Below are positions 13,201 to 22,352 of a stretch of 64,000 bases of DNA, one piece after another. Origin of the DNA: Eumeta japonica (lineage: Eukaryota; Arthropoda; Insecta; Lepidoptera; Psychidae); contig BGZK01000010.1 of the NCBI GenBank assembly GCA_005406025.1, positions 1,290,727-1,354,726 on the forward strand, given 5' to 3'. The first letter of the stretch is position 1. Each line of letters starts with the position of its first letter. Position numbers and translations under genes: made by a program. Below the pieces are notes generated by a model. It was not told the origin of the DNA. It made no database searches and was given only the letters and a program-made list of their open reading frames with translations.

Positions 13201-15067
13201 TAACAATAAGCCCACTTCATGATCCCTACTACCGATGTCGTTTAAGGTAAACGCCTATTTCACACATTATTATTTAACTAGCTGTCTCACTTTCACCTGT
13301 TTCTCCCATACTCTTTTCTCCATAAAATAGTCTATTTAGTTTGTAATTGTGAGATGAAATCTACGAAAGAATGAAATATAATTTTACTGAGAAGAAAAAA
13401 TACTTCATTATTATACAGTTGATAAAAAATTGTTCATTGCACTAAATACGAAATCAATTCTATGCAATACCAATTAAAATTGATATTGTTGTTCGGTACA
13501 AAATGAATTAAGACGCACGTATCTTAAATCATTCGAAATGGCTGACTTTCTTATATACAAACCGTCTTACTATTTAAGTTAAAAAACATAAGCAGCTCAG
13601 TGGCAGTCACGAATCCAATATAAATTTGTTAACATACTAATTAGTTGACCAAATCTTTTCGGTTTTCGACGCGAGCGATCAAAAAATTCAAAAACCGTCC
13701 AAAACTGAAAACATCTTTTTATGATAAAATCCAAAAAAAAAACAAACTTAAAACGGGCTTTTTGCCGCCAGCACTCACGCCTTCATGCTAAGGCGTCCAC
13801 AATAAAATTACTTATTTCAATATATTAAAGTAAATAGTCATAAATTAATATTGTTGATCTCCGTTCAATCAATTCTGTTTTTATTTATTTATTAATTTCG
13901 CTAGACATTTACTAATCTCCTAACAAGTATCATGGAGTATACTCTGAATTATTCTCGATACAATGAATTTTTCAGGTCGACTTCTTCTGGATCAATCGGG
14001 AGCAGAGGTCGTTCGAGTGGTTCGTGTCGCTGCTGTCGCAGCTGGAGATCGAGCAGGCGGAGTTGGGCGGCGCGCTTGAGAGATTCCTCGAGATGCACAT
14101 GTACATCACGAGCGCGTTGCAACGCACCGACATGAAGGCGGTCGGACTGCAGCTGGCCCTAGACCTGTTGCACGAGAAGGTTATCCAGATGTTTGTTTTC
14201 TTCTTTATGATATAGTTGAGGGGCAAACAAGCCGGCGAGTCGCCAGACAGAAGATGGCCACCGCCACCCACGGACACCCGCGAATCCAAGGTAGTCACCA
14301 ATGCGTTTCCGGCCTCTTGGGATGGAATAGGATATCTAATGGAAAGTTACCGGGTTGAAGGGAGGAGAGTGAGCAGGCTGCCGGAACTCTCTCTTACAGG
14401 ACTCAACAGCGCAAACTACTACATCACGTCCGTATTTCATTACGCGAAAACCATGACGTGAAGTGAAGTGATTTTATATTTAGAGTTGCAAAATACTCCT
14501 TTTTTAAATTATCCAACTCTAAATACAAAATTCACTCAGTGCTTAAAAGTTTCGTTTGGATGCCAAGATAGGCCTTGTAAAACATGAGCCCATAATATTA
14601 ATATTTAGATGGTCTTCATCGCACTTTTCGATATCCCATAGGAATAACACAGGAATTTTTTTCTCATTTTTGTAACTAACGAACGTACAATGTATTGCAT
14701 TACATACAATACATTGTACTTTGGATATGTGTATTTAACTTATTTACATTAACAAAAAGAAAATAATTGTGTCCGATTTCCAATTCCCGGTTTAAATGTC
14801 CAAATTGAGTAAACCTTTAAGCACCAGAATACTAGGAAAATTGAAAGTTAACATTTGGATGCCCTTCAGGAAAAGCGGGATCTGATAACCGGCCTGAAAA
14901 CCCGCACGATAGCCGGCAGACCGAACTGGGACAAGGTCTTCAAGCAGCTGCAGGAGCAGAAGAAGGGCAAAGTGACCGTCTTCTACTGCGGGCCCCCGCA
15001 GCTCGCCAAGATACTCCGGGTCAAGTGCGATCAGTTCGGCTTTAATTTTAGAAAAGAAGTATTTTAG
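1103..15067 (+). CDS. Nox5: NADPH oxidase 5 (calcium-regulated), 18 exons, 5' end unresolved
   Basis: Transmembrane flavocytochrome that passes electrons from cytosolic NADPH through FAD and two hemes to oxygen, making superoxide on the far side of the membrane; Nox5 enzymes are switched on by calcium binding to EF-hands. Exons join at 1103-1200, 1598-1718, 2538-2688, 3295-3505, 3729-3955, 4419-4607, 7047-7240, 7575-7711, 7870-8054, 8379-8514, 8594-8742, 9233-9368, 9541-9764, 9862-10013, 10110-10151, 11507-11716, 13976-14179 and 14870-15067, 987 codons in frame. Order in the visible protein: EF-hand region (residues 1-190), membrane domain with paired heme histidines (about 215-440), FAD site HPFTISSAP (about 490), a family-atypical Ser/Lys-rich insert (about 540-780), NADPH site GIGVTPFASIL and FYCGPP, terminal Phe. 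Human Nox5 is about 765 residues; the insert accounts for most of the excess. The initiating exon is not identified and may lie left of the window. Boundaries were inferred from phase and conservation, not from transcripts. Confidence 0.93.
1598..1718 (+). CDS. Nox5: Nox5 exon: degenerate EF-hand
   Basis: Follows acceptor ttctag at 1592-1597 and ends before gtaatt. It encodes WLEQLFKQTVGDQKEITREQ, which corresponds to the degenerate first EF-hand of vertebrate Nox5. Ends in phase 0. Confidence 0.88.
2538..2688 (+). CDS. Nox5: Nox5 exon: EF-hand and start of next EF-hand
   Basis: Acceptor tttccag, donor GATG|gtgtgt. Encodes PFFTERVFQIFDEDDSG and the canonical loop DEDDSGAISLQE, then the first half of the next loop (YDLD). 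The Gly codon is split with the following exon. Confidence 0.92.
3295..3505 (+). CDS. Nox5: Nox5 exon: EF-hands
   Basis: Completes the loop DLDGDGLIQHRE started in the previous exon. It ends the calcium-binding region with a degenerate loop (FEDADTEHRGAITYEAL) and the conserved ENLSI linker. Donor ATAAG|gtgagt is near consensus. Confidence 0.92.
3729..3955 (+). CDS. Nox5: Nox5 exon: linker and first membrane helix
   Basis: Starts after ttcacag. Encodes the IDRWLVPP linker, a basic stretch (YKKFMKLKPYQ), then a hydrophobic helix, VFVIYLTLFFLLNAGLFI, ending in the Gly codon shared with the next exon. Confidence 0.93.
4419..4607 (+). CDS. Nox5: Nox5 exon: membrane helices with heme histidines
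   Basis: Encodes CMWVLVLMLRQSITFLRTRG and LDNHIYLHKLAGLLIFIYSL followed by VHTIMH, which supplies the first pair of heme-ligand histidines of the ferric-reductase-like domain. Donor G|gtaagt. Confidence 0.94.
4608..7046. other. Nox5 intron, 2.4 kb, with repeat fragments
   Basis: Contains a gtccgtctgtctgtctg-type dispersed repeat near 5380-5690. A GC-richer block lies at about 5900-6300, with a short hairpin ttatgtgtgtaaaacacac near 6028. No exon signals with coding continuity were seen. Confidence 0.5.
5383..5690 (+). repeat. Fragment of dispersed gggttccgtac-type repeat
   Basis: Carries gtccgtctgtctgtctg followed by blocks resembling 18300-18640 (for example tagaatatttctcattgacc here and gagtattttccattgacata there). 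Diverged copy inside a Nox5 intron. Confidence 0.5.
7047..7240 (+). CDS. Nox5: Nox5 exon: extracellular loop and membrane helix
   Basis: Acceptor ttctag at 7041-7046. Encodes the loop with YDWLMTEKPGLFGLVGGCAN and the next helix GIALMVILIVMSVCSQPFIR. Ends in phase 0 at GAG|gttagt. A 2.4 kb intron precedes it. Confidence 0.93.
7575..7711 (+). CDS. Nox5: Nox5 exon: helix with second heme-ligand pair
   Basis: Encodes IFYWTHLLYVPFWLLLIFHG, whose two histidines match the second heme-ligand pair of Nox enzymes, then PNFWKWFIIPG and the last helix. Confidence 0.95.
7870..8054 (+). CDS. Nox5: Nox5 exon: FAD-binding domain
   Basis: Starts the dehydrogenase domain after cccag. Encodes FHPGDYVFVNIP and the FAD-binding motif EWHPFTISSAPE. 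The last base is shared with the Asp codon of the next exon (phase 1). Confidence 0.95.
8379..8514 (+). CDS. Nox5: Nox5 exon: FAD domain end
   Basis: Encodes DYIWLHVRGVGEWTNRLYEY, conserved among Nox enzymes, then drifts into the Asn/Ser-rich start of the insert. Donor CATAG|gtgatc. Confidence 0.9.
8594..8742 (+). CDS. Nox5: Nox5 exon: variable insert, part 1
   Basis: Only the acceptor at 8591-8593 keeps the frame open: the AG four bases downstream would put a stop immediately after the junction. Encodes a Ser/Lys-rich stretch including NQSNKSKKYSGAKKRS. No known domain recognised. Confidence 0.8.
9233..9368 (+). CDS. Nox5: Nox5 exon: variable insert, part 2
   Basis: Encodes a strongly basic stretch (SAKKKSPEKRKN) and MPDMQTKMKKKERLR. 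Phases match on both sides (1 in, 2 out). Confidence 0.8.
9541..9764 (+). CDS. Nox5: Nox5 exon: variable insert, part 3
   Basis: Follows attgttcag. Encodes LREYMRSESEKSFDE and RRAHLRSLGLAYKSP. The short open frame upstream of the acceptor is not used. Confidence 0.82.
9862..10013 (+). CDS. Nox5: Nox5 exon: variable insert, part 4
   Basis: Encodes RRRLSKSLSPDKD, a basic Ser-rich motif resembling a kinase target, and an acidic/Ser-rich tail (SKESSSTPESNKDD). Ends in phase 0. Confidence 0.8.
10110..10151 (+). CDS. Nox5: Nox5 microexon (42 nt, 14 codons), probable
   Basis: Lies between atcatcag and TAC|gtaagg, starts and ends in phase 0, and encodes VPVAPIRTVSSRQY. Skipping it also keeps the frame, so it could be a cassette exon. 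Good splice signals support it, but there is no domain-level conservation I can name. Confidence 0.6.
10152..11506. other. Nox5 intron before the NADPH exon
   Basis: AT-rich. Holds a degenerate dispersed repeat at about 10975-11290 beginning acgcccgcagcttcgccgg, a motif that recurs at 27985 and, inverted, at 29730. Confidence 0.5.
11507..11716 (+). CDS. Nox5: Nox5 exon: NADPH-binding domain, GC donor
   Basis: Encodes YLDGPYGAPSS, the NADPH-binding GIGVTPFASILQSIM and the CPKC pair seen in Nox5. The exon must end at AGG AAG because the next exon resumes at VDF; the intron therefore starts with GCGAGT, a non-canonical GC donor. Its codons are far more GC-rich than the flanking introns. Confidence 0.93.
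11717..13975. other. Nox5 intron with GC donor, 2.26 kb
   Basis: Holds a direct repeat (agacgcttggttttggccta near 12167 and agacgcttagttttgaccta near 12268, about 100 bp apart) followed by a hairpin at 12302-12341 (gatcctgtatttc and its complement). The rest is AT-rich with nothing recognised. Confidence 0.5.
13976..14179 (+). CDS. Nox5: Nox5 exon: NADPH-binding domain
   Basis: Follows tttttcag. Encodes VDFFWINREQRSFEWFVSLL and MHMYITSALQRTDMKAVGLQ, closely matching vertebrate Nox5. Donor GAGAAG|gttatc. Confidence 0.95.
14216..14461. repeat. Dispersed repeat fragment in last Nox5 intron
   Basis: GC-rich block directly after a Nox5 exon and open as a reading frame, but not coding for Nox5. 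It shares blocks such as ggatatctaatggaaa with 51239-51253 (ggatatctgatggaaa), and its layout matches 50800-51420, so it is a mobile-element relic. The type is unknown; I suspect a SINE or LINE tail. Confidence 0.5.
14685..14719. repeat. Short hairpin in last Nox5 intron
   Basis: Perfect 13-bp arms gtacaatgtattg / caatacattgtac around a 9-base loop. Confidence 0.7.
14870..15067 (+). CDS. Nox5: Nox5 last exon
   Basis: Acceptor cccttcag. Encodes EKRDLITGLKTRTIAGRPNW, KGKVTVFYCGPPQLAKIL and the C-terminal FGFNFRKEVF, ending in the terminal Phe typical of the family, then TAG at 15065-15067. Confidence 0.96.
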   Translation, partial: EKRDLITGLKTRTIAGRPNWDKVFKQLQEQKKGKVTVFYCGPPQLAKILRVKCDQFGFNFRKEVF

Positions 15068-15213
15068 TGTTTAAAATGTAAGTATTTTATGCGTGTACAC
15101 GCATAAGTGGTTAGCTTGCCTGTAAAAGAGGTAGGCGCATACTACTGGATTAAAAAATTTTGATTTGAAAAATTGACATGAAGCCCTTACGACTCGACTG
15201 CCTATTGTGCGAA

Positions 15214-15234
15214 AATAAAATGCTTGTAAATAAA
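15214..15234 (+). terminator. Nox5: Probable Nox5 polyadenylation signals
   Basis: Two AATAAA hexamers at 15214-15219 and 15229-15234, about 150 bp after the stop codon. Confidence 0.6.
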
Positions 15235-15819
15235 TACTATCTTGCTGTATTCTGTTCGGATTATATTTTAATTATTTTATTTCATTAAATTCCTGTCTAA
15301 TTTTTAAATACGATTGCGTTCGTTAGCTGAGATAAGTTTGATCGTCTATTTATGTTTTGTTTCATAAAATAAAATTATAAATTATTTATTATTATATTCA
15401 TATTACACATATCTATACTTCTAAGCTATTGCATCTATGTCATACAATGTTACCAGGAATTGTTACCGATTTTGATGAATATTATGCTTTTTTATTTAAT
15501 AAAATTTATAGTTTTGTTGTTTTGTATCATTATTTTTGTTATGCATTTCTACCGTTTTTGATAAAAAGAAAATTAACACACGCAAATTATAATATTCTTT
15601 TATTGCTCATAAAAGATAGTATTAACAAGGCACTATATTTTCCATTAATTTGTTATTATAATTAAATGTAATTCTATGTGTCTCATATAAATTATTTTAT
15701 ATCAGATTGACATACCGCGGTTGCTAATTAACCGCACTGAATAGTAATATATACCCTAAACACGGTATAAAGTTATATTGTCTAAATTTATGACAATCAA
15801 AGGAATACAAAAATTCGTG
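15235..15819. other. Convergent intergenic spacer
   Basis: AT-rich spacer between the two polyadenylation signals. The open frame at 15429-15665 has AT-driven composition and no recognisable protein similarity. Confidence 0.6.
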
Positions 15820-15825
15820 TTTATT
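15820..15825 (-). terminator. HYKK: Probable HYKK polyadenylation signal
   Basis: AATAAA on the - strand, 66 bases after the HYKK stop codon. It faces the Nox5 signals, about 590 bp away. Confidence 0.6.
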
Positions 15826-15890
15826 TTACATTGTCACAATAAGCATTCTAAACAATATCAGTAGTGTAATTTATGTTTTTAACTAATTGT

Positions 15891-16097
15891 TTAACTCTTA
15901 GTTAAGTAATCGTTGGCAATTTTCTGCCAATTCGTAGGATCTTCCTCGTCGGGCGAGTATTTGGTTTTCCTGATCTTTTTCAACAGTCCCCACCCATCGG
16001 CCTTCTCCGTGGAGGTCACATACGTGTTCTTGGGATCTTGCTCGGCGGTGTACGCGCCCAGGATCAGGCTCTGGACCAAGCGAGCCGAGACCAGGGT
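15891..16097 (-). CDS. HYKK: HYKK exon 6 (last)
   Basis: Acceptor catcttcag. Encodes [20 protein letters not shown] and the conserved [15 protein letters not shown], ending DYLTKS and TAA at 15893-15891. Confidence 0.94.
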   Translation of the reverse strand, partial: TLVSARLVQSLILGAYTAEQDPKNTYVTSTEKADGWGLLKKIRKTKYSPDEEDPTNWQKIANDYLTKS

Positions 16098-19000
16098 CTG
16101 AAGATGAAGAGGATAGAATGAACAAAAAAAAATTGTTGGATTGTATCTGCAAACTATACGTGAAATATTGTTATTGATTTTCAAATTATTTTTCATTAAT
16201 GATTTCACATCATTTCACCTTTGCAAATAGCCCTTACTTTTCTTAAATACTACTACTATCACTTTTATAAATATTAATTAAAAGCCAATATGTTAAATAA
16301 TTATTAAAAAAATGAGCTCAATAAAGAATGAATCAACTTTAATTATTATATTTATAAATATTAATTAAATGCCAATATGTTGAATAATTATTAAAAAAAT
16401 GAGCTCAATAAGGAATGAATCAAGTTTAAGTATCATATTTATAAATCTTAATTAAACGTATTACATTGAATAAAGTAATTAACTCAATATATACCAATGA
16501 ATCAACTTTTACGTCAAACAGAAAGATGTGTGATTAACCTCAACCAACTTCAATAATGATTAGGATGGTACTATTTTCAATTATCATTTAGGGATAGTAG
16601 GTGGTGGAGAAAAGCATTTACTACTTTCGGTAACGCCTTAAACAATGCATGCAAAATACCGCTTCGATATGTATATATGACTGGTACTCTTTGAAATATT
16701 AAATTTTATTAGACTTAACTCCTTGAAAATGTAATGTCATACAAGCCCTGGTATGCAAATTTTATGTGAATTGAGATTTTATACTAGCATTGCATACCTT
16801 TCCCTTTGAAACCATATGTGTGGTGGAGTTTATTGTGCCGTAATGTAGAATAAGCTTATTGTATTAATCTTATATTGTATTTGAGAACATAATCTACATT
16901 ACAAAATTTCACGATTTGTAAATCACGCATCTACCGACGTTCACGTATCATCTTTTAATTACCGCAATCCTCTTGAAAGAGTGATGAATAATTAACGAAA
17001 GTATTGATCTAATTAATATTCAGTGTTATTTATAGTAAAGTTCACGTTTGCCTGCAACATGCATCAACATGCAGCACGCAACCCACCGTTAACCCTCGAA
17101 TCTACTTCTCCACTACGAATCTCTACCCAAAGAATTGAATATTGATTCGAGAGGATTGATAGATATCGAACACCTAGGCAAGTGTTAAGTTTATTTTTTA
17201 TAATTATCTTAGTCCGTAATCGTTTAGCGGACGAAGATAATTATAAAAAATAAAATATCTGTCAATCCTCTCGAATCTATATTCAATTCGTTGGATAAGG
17301 ATTCGTGGTGAAAGAACAGATTCCAGGGTCAGCAGTGGGTTGCATGCTGTATATTAACGTCTACTATGGATTTTCGCGAATTAACACCTCACACAATACA
17401 ATGTAGTGAAGTTAATCAACCTTCCCAACTAAGTATCCATGTACTCACTATAAGTAATATATATTCATGTAACATGATTTATGTCTAGTATTTTACCGAA
17501 TCAATATGAGAAACGTAAATAGAATACATACACACTTTCAGTATTATAAGGGATGCGATATTGCATGTAACGAATAATGCATGTACTTCAAAAGATGACT
17601 CCAATCGTGCGTCAGCGCTGACAAACATACACTTTTTTTAGAATTCCGTGCCAAATTGGCAGAAACAGAAACTTTATAATTTCATGTTCGTCCGTCCGTC
17701 CGTCCGAAGGTGACAGGCATTTTATTCAAAAACTACGAGATGTATATTGATAAAATTTATAGTGTAGGTGTCTTGTATGAGCCGCTGCTTAGTTTGGTGG
17801 TTAAACAACTAAAATAAATATTTCTAGGGGGGCACTCCATACATGAATCAGAAGCTGTAAAATTTTTTTTTCAGCAAACATCAACATGTGACACATATTC
17901 GGACAGTTCTTTTAAAAATACTATAAGCTTTTTAAACAATTTTGCTTGTCGATTACATGAATAATTTCGGAAATAATCGCTCTGAAATTAGCAGAAATTG
18001 TGTCCCTCCCCCTTTGTTTTCTAAACCGTACGTCCAAAAAATATGAAAAAAAATAACAAAGGTAATGCTTAATAAATACATTGAACGAAAATTACTTTGA
18101 ATATGGTCGAATATACTACTTTTGAGTAATTTCCGAAAAACTGCATTTGTCAACAAAAAGGGCCATGAAGATACGTTCTTTAGCTGATGCACTTTAGTTT
18201 AAACTAGTTTAATAGTAATAGTCAACATACCTACTTGCCTTTAGGGTTCTGTACCCCGAAAAAGAAAAACGGAACTATTATAGGATCATTTTGTTACCGT
18301 TCGTCCGTCCGTCGGTCTGTATGTCTGTCAAGACTTTTATCTCAGGAACGCGTTATGGTGTCCAGTTGAAATTAAAACCATATACCAACTACAGTCCCTT
18401 GAAGTTGTGATAATACCATACTTCTAAGTTAATGTGAAAAAAAGATACAGCAGTTTATTCCACAAAAAAATGTGTATTCTGATGCTCTCAAGGGAATCAA
18501 AATTTATGGAGTATTTTCCATTGACATAGAACTATTAAATTTGGCAAGTAATACTGTCTTATGCTACAAGTATAGGAAAAAATCTGAAATCATACATTTG
18601 TAATTAAAGCATAAAAATAACTTTGATTAGGTAACCTAACTAATTTAGGTATAAAATGTTAGTAGAACCACAATTTCCTATAAGTATGTATAGGTTTTAG
18701 AAACGGAATTTCTGAAAAAGCTCAGAAAATACTGCGAAACTCGATTCCTAAACTATTGCATACCTTTAGCGCGAGCGTAGGTATGCCTCTACTGTCGCCT
18801 GAAAATCCCGTGGAATCACGATAACTAAAAAACTATTTAACTGTAATTGAATTTTTTAACTCGCAGTTATTCATGTTTTGGTCTGTCATTTCGCTTAAAT
18901 ATCTTAAATGGAGATTGAAATAAATGTTTTATATTTTTGTAATTACCCAAGGATCAGTTGTACGACTTAGTTCAACTTTTTAGCATTAAGTTGTGCGCGA

Positions 19001-22000
19001 AGGGTGCCCGGGTTAAAATCTGTCCTAGAATTTGTTTTCTTTTAAATTTATTTTTAATTACTTTCAAACATTTTAATTAATTCCAAAGTTATTTTTAATG
19101 TAATTAGTAATACGATTATATTAACAACACTTATTGTACAATAATTTTAATTAATTACTTCGGAAAAGTTTTGAAGAACTTCAAAAAAGGATTTTTGGTG
19201 AAAAGTTCATATATTATCATTAACGTCTAATTTAAATAACATACGTATAACACAAGCGCTTAAGGCATGCACATTTGATTTTACCGAATTTCTTAATTTA
19301 TGATGTGTACCTGCAAATTTGTACGGAACCCTCGGTGGACGAGTTCGATTCGCGCTTATCTGGTGTTTTTTAGCTATAGGCGACTAAAGTGCTTAAAATT
19401 ATTCTGTGCGGGAAACTTGAAAAAAGCGTAACGACGTACTTTTTTCATCTGTAGTGCATTTCTTTGTAATAACGGCTTCGGCCCCCTATAATAAGCATGG
19501 CCCGACCTACTTTTGGCCAGTTTTTTCTTTTTCCTTTAAGTAGGTAATTGTACCCAGACACATAGTCATCCCTAACTATTTCTATCCAACGATTTCTATC
19601 TAACTTTGTATTATGATAAAGTTTTGTTTTTCACATTTAATTAAAGTTAATTACTTAGGTATCTACTGTATAAAAGCGAAACAAAAAAATTCTAATCGTT
19701 TCTTTATTTAGCGCCATCTCGATGTCGAGGCAATCGCTTTGTTGTTATGTCATTGGCCCTCAGTAACGAGTGGCATTACATGGCATGAGCTACAAATAAC
19801 TGTACATAAAGTTATCCCTGGAAAGTTATCACATTCCTACGGCAAACTCGACAGACGCCTAGCAAATCCCGGTTGCCCGGCTGATTTATTATTAAATGTT
19901 TATCTAACATAGTTTTCTATTTAGCCAATTAATACAATATGTGCCTTGACTGTGATAAATCCTATTTAAGTCTTATAACTGAAAACTGTTATCATTATAA
20001 CTTCTCAACATGTTGATAGTTCTTTAATTCTACACATTCTTGTCTTCGACAAAAGTATGAACAAAGACTTAATTTTCTTGAGAAATTTCTCTTTTATTCA
20101 AAAACGCAATTTTTATGAAATACTATTCATATTTTTAGTGTTACGCATATTTATATTTCACAATAAATACAATTAGACGAGAAATATACTTCGGATTGGA
20201 TTAATACTCCGGAAATGCAGACGGAAGTGGAAATTTGAAGATTATAGTGTGTATTTTTTGAATCGTCTCAAAAATATTTTTAAATCATTCAATTATTTTT
20301 AATTAGTTAACAACAGTATATATCGAAATAGAAATAGATACTTATATACAGAGGTGCCGGAAACGGTTACGGTGTCGCGAGTTTAATGGTTTTTTCCCAT
20401 CTCAAAATGTCCAACGCGCCAAAAAAAAAATTTCACTACAAAAAAAACGTAAAATATAACACTTCCCAATATAGGCGTTTATCTATTCAATCCGTTCATA
20501 TACCCCGAAGTGCATACCTTCAGCAGTCTGTATTCGTCGTGGGGCAGGCGCCTGTTGAGGGTGTAGCCGGCCAGCACCAGGCCGCCGGTCCTGGGGTCGC
20601 CGCTTACCAGCATCATGTAGGTCATGGTGATGGCCAGCTCGAACACGTAGTACGAGTACTGGATGTCGCCGAAGTCCAACACGCCACAGACCCGGTACTC
20701 GTTTTTGCTGTAACGGAATCGTTGGAAGATTTTTATGTGTTTTCGTGGAGCTGATGTTCCTACGTTAAGAGCGAAAACGAGTTGGGCCGAGGTAGAAATG
20801 ACTCGTGGAGCTGTTGTTTCTGGAGGTGGAGCTGGAGGTAGAAATGAGTTTTTCGGAGTTGATTTTGATCAAGGGCCGTTCACAAAATAAACCACTCTAA
20901 ATTTCGCTCTTTTAGACTTCCCCCCGTCTTGGCAGCCTTCATCAGATTTTCGGCAATCCCTCCGTAAATTATTACGAAAGTTAAACCCTCCGTACATAGC
21001 GATTGACAGTGCGCAAATTTTGATGTTTTAAAATATTTATTACTTTCAATACTAAAAATAAAATAAATCGATAAATATCTATAGTAACGAACAAATAAAT
21101 ATTTTTTTTATTTATTAGAAGTCCAAAGATTATTTAAATACTCTGAAATATCCATATTTGGGATTGCAGTATCTTCTAAATGACATCCGCCCACTTAGCG
21201 CCTCTAACCTACTCAACGCTCCGTGGTCTTGGGGCTGTATTTTCATTTCTTGTTTAATCGAAGACGCAGAGTAGGTACGTGACGTTTTAATAAGTAGATA
21301 AATTCACCCACCACTCAAAAGACACGAGTTAGTCATGTGTTTCCCACTCCTGTCTCGTCGCCATGGCAGGATGCAAGTGCGGGATAAGCCGATATCGCAA
21401 GTATTAAAACCGAACCACCGTACAATTTTGAAGCTTCACAGCTGAAGAATTATGGTCGAATATTGCGTGTCGATAGACGGGCTCAACATTGGCTTACCTC
21501 ACTATGACCCCCTTCAAAATAGCGGCGCAAGTCCGCAATACATTCGTCGGGAGTTTCCTACAGTTGATAAAATTGTTTATTAAGAGTTTATTTAACAATG
21601 AACTGTTGTTTAATCATAAGTTTGTTTAACGAATTATTTTTAAGTAGCTGTTGCCGAGTCGCAAAATTGGGAGCGAATGAAAGATTAAAAATGATAGTTT
21701 TTTTTTTAATGAATTGAATTTGTCGCGATAATCTCTGCGTGGATGTAGAATGGAATGCGTGGATCTCGACACCAATACTAATCCCGACCCAGCTCCAATT
21801 CCCAATTCCAATTCTGACTCCATTACGCGATTCGATCCCAGTCTCGCTTTTGATTACAATATCGGTCTCGACGTTGATTCTAGTTCTCGCATGGATATTG
21901 TTATTAGCGATGAACAACTGTTCTTTTTTATGTATAAACACTGTTTCTATGTTTCCCAAAATATAAAAATATAAAAGATAATCTAAGTCTTAACAAAATT

Positions 22001-22279
22001 AAATTATACTCTCAGTTCAAATGTGTTTAAAGAACAAAGAGCCAAACTAACAATCTGGTTACAATACTAAATATAAAGATAACTTAAAAATAAAAGCAAC
22101 ATGATCGATGGTATTAGTGGGGATAAGGATTTACTTTTTTTAGGGCAAACATTGTTTTAGAATAAACTTGTATTCTGATATGTAATAGGGCATCGTAAAG
22201 AGAAATGAAGATATAAATTAAATAATTATGATGAATAAAATTAATAATAAAAATAATGCATGCTAATGCCCGCAAGTAA

Positions 22280-22352
<73 letters not shown>

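Noticed and set aside
13932..14301. Arg/Ser-rich + frame and a - strand frame over the Nox5 exon
   Set aside because: Out-of-frame shadows of the exon at 13976-14179.
19320..19360. gagttcgattcgcgc resembling a tRNA T-arm
   Set aside because: It is part of the inner transposable element, with no acceptor stem or anticodon arm.
20386..20754. 122-codon + frame
   Set aside because: Antisense shadow of HYKK exon 5.
21588..21974. Frames on both strands rich in Asp/Asn/Pro or Gly/Ile
   Set aside because: Generated by the low-complexity repeat; all frames are open at once because of the short-period pattern.
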